Assembly (NCBI RefSeq): GCF_048323655.1
Contig: NZ_JBLUWW010000001.1
Span: 1,116,001-1,180,000, forward strand
Length of the DNA stretch: 64,000 bases
Source: Salinimicrobium soli
GTDB taxonomy: Bacteria; Bacteroidota; Bacteroidia; Flavobacteriales; Flavobacteriaceae
Direction of reading: 5' to 3'
In this document: positions 1 to 8,681 of the stretch, one piece after another
How the letters are laid out: every line of letters begins with the position of its first letter
Numbering within the stretch: the stretch's first letter is position 1
Position numbers and translations under genes: made by a program
The notes under the pieces: generated by a model
Seen by the model: only the letters and a program-made list of their open reading frames with translations
Told to the model about the DNA's origin: nothing
Database searches by the model: none

Positions 1-510
1 GTTGATCCCGCGGCGGTCACTGCTAAAGAGAAAGGCAATAATAATTAAAGAGGTCATTCCAAGAACTCCTCGCCAGATACTTTCAAAGCTGATCCCTGCA
101 TTGGGGATCATTTCCTTTTTAGTGTTCACCGGTAAAATTTCAGCTGCAGATTGTTGCCTTTCTTCAAGGGTATAGACTCTGTTGTTTCCGGAAAGGGTGA
201 GGGTGGAATCGGTAAAGTTTGAAACTTGAAATTGCTGTATGCTGTCTATAGGTTCGTTGTAAAGGAGAGACAACCGGTCGTTTTCAAGTGTATAGGTTCC
301 TGTTGCTTCATTAACAGCTTCCCCGGTTAGATTGAATTCAAATTTTCCGTCTTCGAATTTTAGATAATCGGTAGCAGGGTCAATGTCAAAAAGTACATTT
401 TCAGAGCTGTCTTTAACAGCTTCAACATTCCAGGTTTTTGTGAGGGTTTGGGCAAAAGAAGGTAAGATTCCGAAGAGGATCAGAATCAGGCAACACCAAA
501 ATTTATTCAT
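1..510 (-). CDS. NupC-type nucleoside transporter, N-terminal part (cut by window start)
   Basis: The first 170 codons are visible, read leftwards from the ATG at 510 to the window edge. Residues 1-20 form a signal peptide ending in PSFAQ. Residues 21 to about 125 look like a small beta-rich lipocalin-like domain (TYTLENDRLSLLY, TDSTLTLSG). The segment SIWRGVLGMTSLIIIAFLFS then begins the first membrane helix of a concentrative nucleoside transporter. Such lipocalin-transporter fusions are known from Flavobacteriaceae, where the gene often sits beside the bifunctional nuclease, as here. Expected role: sodium- or proton-coupled nucleoside uptake at the inner membrane. The transport domain itself is outside the window, so substrate class is inferred from family and context. 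Confidence 0.75.
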   Translation of the reverse strand, partial: MNKFWCCLILILFGILPSFAQTLTKTWNVEAVKDSSENVLFDIDPATDYLKFEDGKFEFNLTGEAVNEATGTYTLENDRLSLLYNEPIDSIQQFQVSNFTDSTLTLSGNNRVYTLEERQQSAAEILPVNTKKEMIPNAGISFESIWRGVLGMTSLIIIAFLFSSDRRGIN

Positions 511-522
511 AAAAGTGGGGGG

Positions 523-1146
523 TTATTTTCGTTTGGAGATCTCATCTCTTATACGGGCCGCTTTTTCATAGTCTTCACTTTTCACGGCCTGATCTAACAT
601 GCTGTTAAGTTCGTTAAGGGAAAGTTTTTTATAGTCGGGATCGTTGGATTTCTTTTCCACTTCACTGGAAAAAAGCTCGTCAACAATAATATCTTCTTTC
701 TGTTGCTCTTGTTCCTCTTCTTGCTGGGCGTCGCCTTTCAGGTAGATTCCCGCTTTGTCGAGTATATTCTTGTAGGTAAAAATGGGTGCTTGGAACCGCA
801 GTGCCAAAGCAATGGCGTCACTGGTTCGGGCATCTATGATCTCTTCGATCTTGTCGCGTTCGCAAATGAGGCTTGAATAGAAAACGCCGTCCACCAGTTT
901 GTGAATGATTACCTGTTTGACCACGATCTCAAAGCGATCGGCAAAATTCTTAAAAAGGTCGTGGGTAAGCGGGCGGGGAGGTTTTATTTCCTTTTCCAGT
1001 GCAATGGCAATGGATTGGGCTTCAAAAGCACCTATGACAATGGGTAGTTTACGTTCCCCTTCAACCTCGCTTAAGATGAGAGCATAAGCTCCGTTTTGCG
1101 TTTGGCTGTAGGAAATTCCTTTAATGTTAAGGCGCACTAAACTCAT
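523..1146 (-). CDS. Bifunctional nuclease family protein (DUF151) with UVR domain
   Basis: 207 residues. Residues 1 to about 140 are the DUF151/BFN domain (LPIVIGAFEAQSIAIALE, then RTSDAIALALRFQAPIF), a family with reported DNase/RNase activity. A Glu/Gln-rich linker follows. The C-terminal 35 residues (LNELNSMLDQAVKSEDYEKA) are a UVR motif like those in UvrB and UvrC, which mediates protein contacts. The start at 1146 (MSLVRLNIKG) is preferred over an ATG 15 bases upstream because it matches the usual family N-terminus. The gene lies 12 bp upstream of the nucleoside transporter and is probably cotranscribed with it. The physiological substrate is not evident from sequence. Confidence 0.88.
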   Translation of the reverse strand: MSLVRLNIKGISYSQTQNGAYALILSEVEGERKLPIVIGAFEAQSIAIALEKEIKPPRPLTHDLFKNFADRFEIVVKQVIIHKLVDGVFYSSLICERDKIEEIIDARTSDAIALALRFQAPIFTYKNILDKAGIYLKGDAQQEEEQEQQKEDIIVDELFSSEVEKKSNDPDYKKLSLNELNSMLDQAVKSEDYEKAARIRDEISKRK

Positions 1147-1231
1147 ACTGCAAAAATACAAAAAAAGCTGCCTAAACAGGGCGGTAAACCTAATTTAGAC
1201 AGCCCTTTACTTGGCTCGCAAGTTATAAAAA

Positions 1232-2200
1232 TTATGCGTTATTGGCCTTAAATTCTTTTAATTTTTCGGTGAGCTTAGGCACGATCTCAAAGGCGTCTCC
1301 CACTACTCCGTAGTCGGCTGCCTTGAAAAATGGTGCTTCGGGATCATTGTTGATCACCACCTTGGTTTTAGAGGCGCTAACCCCCGCCAGGTGCTGAATT
1401 GCTCCGGAAATACCCACGGCAATATACAGGTTGGCAGCAACCGGTTTTCCGGTCTGTCCCACGTGCTCGCTATGAGGCCTCCATCCCATGTCACTTACTG
1501 GTTTTGAACAGGCTGTAGCTGCTCCAAGTGTGTCTGCAAGTTCTTCGATCATTCCCCAGTTCTCAGGACCTTTCAAGCCGCGTCCACCTGAAACTACGAT
1601 CTCTGCATCGGCAATGGTGACTTTATTGGCCGCCTTATCTACGGAAACTACATTTACTGAAAAATCTTCGTCGCTTAGAGAAGGTGAGAATTCCTCTTCA
1701 GAAATATTTGTCTGACTTTCTTTTAGACCAAATGCGTTTTTAGACAGACCAATGATCTTAACATCTGTAGACATTTTAGTGAAATTAAAAGCTTTGTTTG
1801 TGAAAGCAGTCCTTTTTACCTCCATCGGCTCAGTAGACTCCGGAAGGGCAACCACGTTGGAAGCGTATCCGGCTTTCAGGTGAACTGCAAGAAGTGGTGC
1901 GAGGTATTTAGCATTGGCGCTTTGGCTTACTACTATCACTTTGGCTCCTTCTTTTTCAGCAGCCTGTTTAAGGGCATCGGCGTAAGCTTCTGCATTGAAT
2001 TTTTGCAGTTTATCACTGTTGATCTTCAACACTTTGCTTACCCCATATTTTCCTAATTCTGAAGTGTCTCCTGCGTTAAAGGCAACGGCGGTAACACTGG
2101 TATTCATCATATCTGCCACTCCTTTTGCATAGGAAGCAACTTCAAGAGCGGTCTTTTTGAATTTTCCTTCTTCTGATTCTGTATATACTAAAACTGACAT
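1232..2200 (-). CDS. etfA: Electron transfer flavoprotein, alpha subunit
   Basis: 322 residues, full length for the family. The N-terminal half is the alpha/beta ETF domain. The C-terminal half (from about residue 205) carries the FAD-binding signature: GGRGLKGPENW, VGQTGKPV, AVGISGAIQHLAG and a final NNDPEAPFFKAADYGVVGD. With the beta subunit it forms the soluble heterodimer that accepts electrons from acyl-CoA dehydrogenases and passes them to the quinone pool. It follows etfB by 65 bp on the same strand, so the two form an operon. An acyl-CoA dehydrogenase that could feed it is encoded at 29-30.5 kb. Confidence 0.96.
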   Translation of the reverse strand: MSVLVYTESEEGKFKKTALEVASYAKGVADMMNTSVTAVAFNAGDTSELGKYGVSKVLKINSDKLQKFNAEAYADALKQAAEKEGAKVIVVSQSANAKYLAPLLAVHLKAGYASNVVALPESTEPMEVKRTAFTNKAFNFTKMSTDVKIIGLSKNAFGLKESQTNISEEEFSPSLSDEDFSVNVVSVDKAANKVTIADAEIVVSGGRGLKGPENWGMIEELADTLGAATACSKPVSDMGWRPHSEHVGQTGKPVAANLYIAVGISGAIQHLAGVSASKTKVVINNDPEAPFFKAADYGVVGDAFEIVPKLTEKLKEFKANNA

Positions 2201-2265
2201 ATGTTTCTTTTTAAATTCTAATTAATAAATCCCAAAATCCAATCTTAAATTTTGAATCCTGAATT

Positions 2266-3012
2266 CTAAATAACCTTAGCCTCGTTGTGAAGCAGGTTGA
2301 TCAACTCATCAAGGTTGTCAGGGTCAATCAATTTAATATCTCCTTTAGGTTGTGGCTTCTCAAATTTGACAGCCTCAGTATCAGTCTTGGTCTCTACCGG
2401 CTCTACCACGTTAAGAGGTTTCTTTCTTGCCTGCATGATCCCACGCATGTTTGGAATACGAAGATCGCTCTCCTCAACAATTCCTTTTTGACCACCTACT
2501 ACCAATGGTAATTTAGCTTTCAAAGTTTCTTTTCCTCCGTCGATCTCACGAATAGCAGTAGCTTCATCTCCTTCTACTTCAAGACCTATACAGGTATTCA
2601 CAAAATTGGCATCAATAAGTGCGGCCAGCATTCCGGGAACCATTCCCCCGTTGTAATCAATAGACTCACGGCCGGCAATAATAAGGTCATAACCTCCGTC
2701 TTTTGCCACTTTTGCCAGTTGCTTGGCAACGTAGATCCCGTCGGTGGCAGGTGTATTCACTCTGATAGCGCTGTCAGCACCTATGGCTAAAGCCTTTCTA
2801 AGGGTGGGTTCTGTCTCGGGACCTCCCACATTTACCACGTCTACGGTGGCACCTTGTTTTTCTTTGAACCACATGGCACGGGTGAGACCAAATTCGTCGT
2901 TTGGATTGATCACGAACTGTACGCCGTTAGTATCAAATTTGGTGTTATTTTCTGAAAAATTGATCTTTGAGGTAGTGTCAGGAACGTGACTAATACACAC
3001 TAATATTTTCAT
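2266..3012 (-). CDS. etfB: Electron transfer flavoprotein, beta subunit
   Basis: 248 residues, starting MKILVCISHVPDT, the typical beginning of EtfB. It includes the AMP-binding region around GADSAIRV and ESIDYNGGMVPGMLAA, and the ETF-beta signature near GIVEESDLRIPNMRGIMQARKKPL. It is the first gene of the etfB-etfA pair and is transcribed away from pdhB. On the minus strand upstream of the start, TATCTTCG resembles the Bacteroidota -7 box with one mismatch. The protein is cytosolic and binds AMP structurally, completing the ETF heterodimer. Confidence 0.96.
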   Translation of the reverse strand: MKILVCISHVPDTTSKINFSENNTKFDTNGVQFVINPNDEFGLTRAMWFKEKQGATVDVVNVGGPETEPTLRKALAIGADSAIRVNTPATDGIYVAKQLAKVAKDGGYDLIIAGRESIDYNGGMVPGMLAALIDANFVNTCIGLEVEGDEATAIREIDGGKETLKAKLPLVVGGQKGIVEESDLRIPNMRGIMQARKKPLNVVEPVETKTDTEAVKFEKPQPKGDIKLIDPDNLDELINLLHNEAKVI

Positions 3013-3135
3013 ATATCTCGAATTTTTTGATAAAACTTAATAATGGTCACGAAGATACATAATTTATGAGGAAATTTGCTATGCATGCATAAGAAATTTT
3101 TGTTCTTTTGCACGCATAATCCTTTTTTGAATTAC

Positions 3136-3143
3136 TATTTTTG
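3136..3143 (+). promoter_or_regulatory. -7 promoter box for pdhB (TATTTTTG)
   Basis: Exact match to the Bacteroidota housekeeping -7 consensus TAnnTTTG, 31 bp upstream of the pdhB start. A TTTTG at 3106-3110 could be the -33 element, though the spacing is at the long end. This box argues against the upstream in-frame ATG at 3076, which would lie outside the transcript. Confidence 0.5.
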
Positions 3144-3174
3144 TGGTTCGAAAAATTTTAAAGAAAAATTAATA

Positions 3175-4158
3175 ATGAAGACTATCCAATTCAGGGAAGC
3201 AATTGCTGAAGCCATGAGCGAGGAAATGCGCAGGGATGAATCCATTTACCTAATGGGAGAAGAGGTTGCTGAATACAATGGAGCCTATAAGGCATCAAAA
3301 GGAATGTTGGATGAATTTGGGCCAGACCGGGTAATTGATACTCCTATTTCTGAGCTCGGATTTTCAGGAATTGGCGTGGGTAGTGCCATGAATGGAAACC
3401 GTCCTATTATAGAGTTCATGACCTTCAACTTTTCGTTAGTAGGGATTGACCAGATCATTAACAATGCGGCCAAAATGCGCCAGATGAGCGGTGGCCAGTT
3501 CAATATTCCAATCGTTTTTCGCGGTCCTACTGCTTCTGCAGGCCAATTGGGTGCTACGCACTCACAGGCTTTCGAAAGCTGGTATGCGAACACTCCGGGG
3601 CTAAAGGTGATCGTGCCTTCTAATCCATACGATGCTAAAGGGCTTTTAAAAGCTGCTATCCGCGATGACGATCCTGTGATCTTCATGGAAAGTGAGCAAA
3701 TGTATGGGGACAAGGGTGAAGTGCCTGAAGAGGAATATGTATTGCCAATTGGTGTGGCCGATGTGAAACGTGAAGGTTCAGATGTTACTATCGTTTCCTT
3801 CGGAAAGATCATCAAGCAGGCTTACAAAGCTGCCGAAGAACTTGAAAAGGAAGGCATTTCCTGTGAGATCATCGATTTGAGGACCATCCGTCCGATGGAT
3901 CACGATACCATTCTAAAGTCGGTTAAGAAGACCAACCGCCTGGTGATCCTGGAAGAAGCCTGGCCTTTCGGAAATATCGCAACTGAGATCACTTACCAGG
4001 TACAGAACAAGGCTTTTGACTTCCTGGATGCTCCTATTGAAAAGATAAATACTGCCGATACTCCCGCACCTTATTCTCCGGTTCTGCTGGAAGAATGGCT
4101 GCCAAATCACAACGATGTGATCAAAGCTGTCAAAAAGGTGATGTACAAGGAGTATTAA
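3175..4158 (+). CDS. pdhB: Pyruvate dehydrogenase complex E1 component, beta subunit
   Basis: 327 residues from MKTIQFREAIAEAM, the conserved N-terminus of E1 beta. An in-frame ATG 33 codons upstream adds sequence with no family similarity. Typical features include GEEVAEYNGAYK, the RGP motif in VFRGPTASAGQLGATHSQ, and a C-terminal transketolase domain (DVTIVSFGKI, IDLRTIRPMD). It forms the thiamine-diphosphate E1 heterotetramer that decarboxylates pyruvate. The E1 alpha and E2 genes are not adjacent here, so the complex is encoded at more than one locus. The gene is divergent from etfB and is followed by a palindrome copy and a strong terminator. Confidence 0.94.
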   Translation: MKTIQFREAIAEAMSEEMRRDESIYLMGEEVAEYNGAYKASKGMLDEFGPDRVIDTPISELGFSGIGVGSAMNGNRPIIEFMTFNFSLVGIDQIINNAAKMRQMSGGQFNIPIVFRGPTASAGQLGATHSQAFESWYANTPGLKVIVPSNPYDAKGLLKAAIRDDDPVIFMESEQMYGDKGEVPEEEYVLPIGVADVKREGSDVTIVSFGKIIKQAYKAAEELEKEGISCEIIDLRTIRPMDHDTILKSVKKTNRLVILEEAWPFGNIATEITYQVQNKAFDFLDAPIEKINTADTPAPYSPVLLEEWLPNHNDVIKAVKKVMYKEY

Positions 4159-4164
4159 CAGGTG

Positions 4165-4183
4165 CCAAAAATGACATTTTAGA
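4165..4183 (+). repeat. Palindrome family copy (diverged)
   Basis: CCAAAAATGACATTTTAGA, a diverged copy of the 19-bp palindrome TCAAAAATGCCATTTTTGA found at several intergenic sites in this window. It sits 6 bp after the pdhB stop and immediately before the terminator stem. Confidence 0.55.
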
Positions 4184-4206
4184 GCCTCCTTTTTGGAGGC
4201 TTTTTT
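4184..4206 (+). terminator. Intrinsic terminator after pdhB
   Basis: Perfect 6-bp stem GCCTCC/GGAGGC with a TTTTT loop, followed by six T residues. It lies 25 bp downstream of the pdhB stop. Confidence 0.9.
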
Positions 4207-4314
4207 AATGCGGTAATGTGAAGAAAATCTTAAGGAATCAAAATACTTCTTTAAAAAATAAGGACCCTCTGTTCTCCCTTAAAAAAAAGCAGTCTTTTAA
4301 TAGATGAAAATCAG

Positions 4315-4322
4315 TATATTTG
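4315..4322 (+). promoter_or_regulatory. -7 promoter box for ppa (TATATTTG)
   Basis: Exact TAnnTTTG match, 41 bp upstream of the ppa start, implying a 5' untranslated region of about 35 nt. No clear -33 TTTG is visible at the expected distance. Confidence 0.65.
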
Positions 4323-4363
4323 CCGCCCTTTAAGAGAAAACAGACTATAAAATATAATCAAAG

Positions 4364-4879
4364 ATGACAAAGACTTTCGATGTTCTTATTGAAATTCCGA
4401 AAGGAAGCAGGAATAAATATGAGTATGACTTTAAACTGAAGAAGATCCGCTATGACAGGATGATCTTTTCTTCCATGATGTATCCTGCCGATTACGGTTT
4501 TATACCCGAAACACTTGCTCTTGATGGTGACCCGCTTGACGTACTGGTATTGGTTACCGAGCCAACCTTTCCCGGGTGTGTGATGGAGGTGAAGCCAATC
4601 GGGGTTTTCCATATGGCCGACGAAAAAGGTCCTGATGAAAAAGTGATCTGTGTACCTGTATCAGATCCTATCTGGAATAAGCACAACGATCTTGACGACG
4701 TAAATCCTCACCTTATTAAGGAGATCGAACACTTCTTCCAGGTTTATAAAGATCTTGAACAAAAGAAAGTAGATGTTGAAGGTTGGGGTAACCTCAAGGA
4801 AGCCAACACTATTATTGAAGAGTGCATCAAAAGATACAGGAACGGAAATTCAGATAAAGGCAATTTTAACATAGGCTAG
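4364..4879 (+). CDS. ppa: Inorganic pyrophosphatase (family I, soluble)
   Basis: 171 residues, the usual family I size. It carries the signature DGDPLDVLV with the metal-binding aspartates, plus YPADYGFIPETLA, which shapes the active site. It hydrolyses pyrophosphate in the cytoplasm and pulls biosynthetic reactions forward. A membrane ion-pumping pyrophosphatase is encoded immediately downstream. The two have separate promoters and terminators, so the cell can either burn pyrophosphate or recover its energy. The start is fixed by the promoter 41 bp upstream. Confidence 0.96.
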   Translation: MTKTFDVLIEIPKGSRNKYEYDFKLKKIRYDRMIFSSMMYPADYGFIPETLALDGDPLDVLVLVTEPTFPGCVMEVKPIGVFHMADEKGPDEKVICVPVSDPIWNKHNDLDDVNPHLIKEIEHFFQVYKDLEQKKVDVEGWGNLKEANTIIEECIKRYRNGNSDKGNFNIG

Positions 4880-4916
4880 ATTAGAAATTACGCAAATTCT
4901 GATAATCATCATAAAA

Positions 4917-4944
4917 GCAATAACCCCGCAGTTATTGCTTTTTT
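4917..4944 (+). terminator. Intrinsic terminator after ppa
   Basis: Stem GCAATAAC/GTTATTGC (8 bp, perfect) with loop CCCGCA, followed by six T residues, 37 bp after the ppa stop. Confidence 0.9.
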
Positions 4945-4961
4945 CTTTTATAACGTTTCGT

Positions 4962-4969
4962 TAACTTTA
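4962..4969 (+). promoter_or_regulatory. Probable -7 box for hppA (TAACTTTA)
   Basis: Seven of eight positions match TAnnTTTG. It lies 28 bp before the hppA start and directly after the ppa terminator, so an independent promoter is expected here. Confidence 0.45.
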
Positions 4970-4997
4970 GCCCCGCTAAATAATTTAACAAAATATT

Positions 4998-7376
4998 ATG
5001 GAATCATTGATGATTTGGTTGCCGGGCATTCTGGCGATCATAGGGCTCATTTTTATGTGGGCAAAACGCACCTGGGTTTTGAAGCAGGATGCAGGAGATG
5101 GGAAGATGAAAGATATTTCCTCTCATATTTATGAAGGAGCCCTGGCTTTCCTGAATGCCGAGTACAAGCTACTCACCATTTTTGTTGTTGTGGCCAGTTT
5201 GGTCCTTGCTGGAATTTCTTTTATAGTTCCAACTACTCATATTCTTATTGTTGTTGCCTTCATTTTTGGGGCTTTCTTTTCGGCACTTGCCGGAAACATG
5301 GGGATGCGTATCGCAACCCAGTCAAATGTGCGTACCACTCAGGCGGCACGTACCAGCCTTCCGCAGGCACTTAAAGTGTCTTTTGGCGGAGGAACCGTAA
5401 TGGGACTTGGTGTTGCCGGTCTGGCAGTACTTGGTCTTTCCACTTTCTTTATCATCTTCTTCCACGTCTTTATGGGTGGTGAATGGACAGACGTTCACCA
5501 AATGACCGTAGTGCTGGAAACCCTTGCCGGTTTCTCGCTGGGAGCTGAATCTATTGCCTTATTCGCGCGTGTTGGAGGAGGTATCTATACCAAAGCTGCC
5601 GATGTGGGAGCTGACCTGGTAGGAAAAGTAGAAGCAGGTATTCCTGAAGATGACCCCCGTAACCCGGCTACCATTGCCGATAACGTGGGTGATAACGTGG
5701 GGGATGTTGCCGGGATGGGAGCTGACCTCTTCGGAAGTTATGTAGCTACAGTACTGGCCGCCATGGTTCTTGGTAATTATGTGATCAAAGATATGGGAGG
5801 TGATATAATTGCTGAAGGTTTCGGTGGAATTGGTCCGGTTCTTTTACCAATGGCTATCGCCGGTTTCGGAATTATCTTTTCCATCTTTGGAACACTCCTG
5901 GTTAAGATCAGTAGTAATAATGATAAAGAAGCACAGGTGCAGGCAGCCCTTAACAAAGGGAACTGGGTGTCTATCGTATTAGTTGCAATATCTTCTTTCT
6001 TCCTGGTGACCTGGATGCTTCCTGAAACCATGCAAATGGAATTCTTTGGAGAAGGACTTCAGCAGATCTCTTCTATGAGGGTATTCTATGCTACTCTGGT
6101 AGGATTGGTAGTAGGAGGAGTTATCTCTGCCGTAACCGAATATTATACAGGACTTGGTAAGAAACCTGTTCTTTCGATCGTTCAGAACTCAAGTACAGGG
6201 GCAGGTACTAACATCATTGCCGGACTCTCAACCGGGATGATCTCTACCTTCGCTTCTGTATTACTTTTCGCGATAGCAATCTGGGCTTCTTATGCCTTTG
6301 CAGGTTTCTACGGTGTAGCTCTTTCGGCTTCAGCAATGATGGCAACTACTGCCATGCAGCTTGCTATTGATGCCTTTGGTCCTATCGCAGATAATGCTGG
6401 TGGAATCGCTGAAATGAGTGAATTGCCTTCTGAAGTAAGAGAAAGAACAGATATTCTTGACTCTGTTGGAAATACTACTGCAGCGACCGGAAAAGGATTT
6501 GCAATCGCTTCGGCGGCTTTGACTTCCCTTGCACTTTTTGCAGCATACGTGACCTTCACAGGAATCGACGGAATTAACATTTTTAAAGCTCCTGTATTAT
6601 CCATGCTTTTCGTGGGAGGTATGATCCCTGTTGTGTTCTCGGCTCTTGCTATGCAATCTGTGGGGAAAGCTGCCATGGATATGGTGAATGAAGTACGCAG
6701 ACAGTTCCGTGAAATTCCGGGAATTATGGAAGGAACCGGAAAACCAGAATACGACAAATGTGTGGAGATCTCTACTAAAGCAGCACTTCGCGAGATGCTG
6801 TTGCCGGGTCTAATGACAATTGGTTTCCCAATTCTTATTGTATTGGTGCCAATGGTCTTAGGTTATGAAAATCCGCTTATCGCCGAAATGTTAGGAGGAT
6901 ATATGGCAGGTGTTACCGTGAGTGGTGTACTTTGGGCTATCTTCCAGAACAATGCCGGTGGTGCCTGGGATAACGCTAAAAAATCTTTTGAGGCGGGAGT
7001 AATGATCAACGGCGAAATGACCTACAAAGGATCAGACGCTCACAAGGCAGCCGTTACAGGTGATACTGTTGGTGATCCATTCAAGGATACTTCAGGACCA
7101 TCCATGAACATCCTTATTAAACTTACCTGTTTGATCGGGCTGGTTATCGCCCCAATTCTTGGACAGGATATGGAAATGGCTACAACTCCTGATGATATTG
7201 AAGAGGTGACTGTTTTGGAAGCTTCGGAAGAGGAATCTGCTACTGCAGAATTCACCAATTCTGAAAGTGAGGCTCTGGAAACAGCGGCAAAGATCGCTAA
7301 AGCTACAGAGACTTCAGAAGTTGTAACAGAATCTTCGGAAGCAGAACTTTCCGAAGAGATCGCAAAAAAGGAATAG
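4998..7376 (+). CDS. hppA: Membrane-bound ion-translocating pyrophosphatase, K+-dependent type
   Basis: 792 residues with about 16 hydrophobic helices. The catalytic segment DDPRNPATIADNVGDNVGD lies near residues 218-236. The motif GNTTAATGKG near residues 490-499 has Ala where K+-independent enzymes have Lys, so this is the K+-dependent class. In that class many Bacteroidota enzymes pump Na+, some also H+; the ion cannot be settled from this reading. It couples cytosolic pyrophosphate hydrolysis to ion export. Unusually, about 60 C-terminal residues form an acidic, Glu/Ser/Thr-rich tail after the last membrane helix. The gene follows the soluble pyrophosphatase and has its own terminator. 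Confidence 0.95.
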   Translation: MESLMIWLPGILAIIGLIFMWAKRTWVLKQDAGDGKMKDISSHIYEGALAFLNAEYKLLTIFVVVASLVLAGISFIVPTTHILIVVAFIFGAFFSALAGNMGMRIATQSNVRTTQAARTSLPQALKVSFGGGTVMGLGVAGLAVLGLSTFFIIFFHVFMGGEWTDVHQMTVVLETLAGFSLGAESIALFARVGGGIYTKAADVGADLVGKVEAGIPEDDPRNPATIADNVGDNVGDVAGMGADLFGSYVATVLAAMVLGNYVIKDMGGDIIAEGFGGIGPVLLPMAIAGFGIIFSIFGTLLVKISSNNDKEAQVQAALNKGNWVSIVLVAISSFFLVTWMLPETMQMEFFGEGLQQISSMRVFYATLVGLVVGGVISAVTEYYTGLGKKPVLSIVQNSSTGAGTNIIAGLSTGMISTFASVLLFAIAIWASYAFAGFYGVALSASAMMATTAMQLAIDAFGPIADNAGGIAEMSELPSEVRERTDILDSVGNTTAATGKGFAIASAALTSLALFAAYVTFTGIDGINIFKAPVLSMLFVGGMIPVVFSALAMQSVGKAAMDMVNEVRRQFREIPGIMEGTGKPEYDKCVEISTKAALREMLLPGLMTIGFPILIVLVPMVLGYENPLIAEMLGGYMAGVTVSGVLWAIFQNNAGGAWDNAKKSFEAGVMINGEMTYKGSDAHKAAVTGDTVGDPFKDTSGPSMNILIKLTCLIGLVIAPILGQDMEMATTPDDIEEVTVLEASEEESATAEFTNSESEALETAAKIAKATETSEVVTESSEAELSEEIAKKE

Positions 7377-7403
7377 AAAAGATTTATTTTCCTAAATAAT
7401 TTT

Positions 7404-7435
7404 TAAAATCCCCTGCATTTGCGGGGGATTTTTCT
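7404..7435 (+). terminator. Intrinsic terminator after hppA
   Basis: Stem AAATCCCC/GGGGGATTT around loop TGCATTTGC, ending in a T-rich run, about 30 bp after the hppA stop. Confidence 0.85.
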
Positions 7436-7474
7436 TTTTAACTGTATCTTAAAACATGCAGCTAAAAAGAGGTT

Positions 7475-7493
7475 CCAAAAATGCCATTTTATG
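7475..7493 (+). repeat. Palindrome family copy overlapping the next start codon
   Basis: CCAAAAATGCCATTTTATG. The left arm and centre match the family consensus TCAAAAATGCCATTTTTGA. The right arm is altered, and its last three bases are the ATG of the downstream phosphatase gene. Confidence 0.6.
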
Positions 7494-8528
7494 AAGGGAA
7501 TAATTCAGAGGATTCGCGGACATTTCAGGACCAATACTTTGGTGAAACTGGCCAATTATAGAAGTTACGGCACCCGCAGTCACCTGTATCTCCTTGGCCG
7601 GGCGCTGGATGATGACAAGCTCACCATGGCCGAAGATCAAACTTTTTTGCAAACCCTGAAGAACACCTTTAAACAGTTTGACAGCTACGAGATCTCTGAT
7701 ACTGAGATCGCACTGCAACTGCCGAACAGGGCCATCCTCACCACGAAGACAAACAGTGAAGGCTATTTTCTTTTTGATAAGACCACATCCATAAACCTGA
7801 GAGAATTTGCCGATAACGATGGTTGGGTGCCGCTGCGAACCGCCTTTGTGAATGAGGTGGAGAAGAGTTTTATTTCTGACGGTAATGATTTTAAGGCCGA
7901 ATTATTAATACCGCCGCTCACAGCCCGCTTTGGGGTGATAAGTGATATTGACGACACCATTCTGCATACCGGCGTCACTTCTTTCCTGAAATGGAGGGTA
8001 GTCAAAAATTCCCTTTTTAGGAATGCTCATAACCGCATTTCGCTTAAAGGTGCTCCGGAATTTTATCAGAAGTTGCACGAGGGGAAAAAGGATAGGGAAC
8101 AGAATCCTATTTTTTACCTGAGCAACAGTCCGTGGAACCTGTATGAATACCTGAAGCTGTTTTTGGAGATCAATAATTTTCCGAAGGGGCCTATTCTGCT
8201 CAGGGATTTCAGAACTCCGTTCGATAAGACTACCCGGCCCGAAAAGCCGCATAAACAGAAGGAGATCATCAACATCCTAAAAACCTATCCGCGGTTGAAA
8301 TTTATCCTGATAGGTGACAGCGGCGAACACGATCCAACCATCTATACTGATATTGCGGCTCAGTTTTCAGACAGGATATCGGCTATTTATCTGCGCAGCG
8401 TAAAACACCGTCGCAAGATGTTGCAGGTGCAAAGTATAGTAGAGAATTTCAAAACCGTGCCTGTTCTGTTGGTGGAAAAGTCAGATGAAGCTGAAGAACA
8501 CGCCAGGACGCATGGGTTTATACATTGA
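7491..8528 (+). CDS. App1-family (DUF2183) phosphatase-domain protein
   Basis: 345 residues from MKGIIQRIRGHF. An upstream in-frame extension runs through the hppA terminator and is rejected. The HAD-type motif DIDDTILHTG places the nucleophile/acid aspartates at residues 152 and 154. YLSNSPWNLYEYL and LIGDSGEHDP supply the later HAD motifs. This matches DUF2183, named after yeast App1, a phosphatidate phosphatase. The N-terminal 140 residues contain a small beta-rich region. A lipid or phospho-substrate hydrolase role is inferred from the family; the bacterial substrate is unknown. No signal peptide is visible, so it is probably cytosolic. Confidence 0.85.
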   Translation: MKGIIQRIRGHFRTNTLVKLANYRSYGTRSHLYLLGRALDDDKLTMAEDQTFLQTLKNTFKQFDSYEISDTEIALQLPNRAILTTKTNSEGYFLFDKTTSINLREFADNDGWVPLRTAFVNEVEKSFISDGNDFKAELLIPPLTARFGVISDIDDTILHTGVTSFLKWRVVKNSLFRNAHNRISLKGAPEFYQKLHEGKKDREQNPIFYLSNSPWNLYEYLKLFLEINNFPKGPILLRDFRTPFDKTTRPEKPHKQKEIINILKTYPRLKFILIGDSGEHDPTIYTDIAAQFSDRISAIYLRSVKHRRKMLQVQSIVENFKTVPVLLVEKSDEAEEHARTHGFIH

Positions 8529-8610
8529 TCAATTAGCAATGATCAATGAACAAATCACTGAGCTAGAAACGAGTGGAATTTAATCCTCCTTAGCTAAAGC
8601 TTCGGCAGGT

Positions 8611-8641
8611 CTTGGAATTTGGAATTTAATAATTGGAATTT
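8611..8641 (+). repeat. Short heptad repeat (TTGGAAT)n
   Basis: Two adjacent and one nearby unit of TTGGAAT, the reverse complement of the ATTCCAA heptad tandemly repeated at 29091-29132. It lies in the 153-bp gap between two convergent genes, where nothing else is evident. Confidence 0.5.
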
Positions 8642-8681
8642 TAAAGTCCAGTCTCTCTTAAACAAAAGTCTCCCCGTCAGG

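Noticed and set aside
3076..3174. 33-codon upstream extension of pdhB
   Set aside because: It covers the probable promoter, has no similarity to E1 beta, and the family N-terminus begins at 3175.
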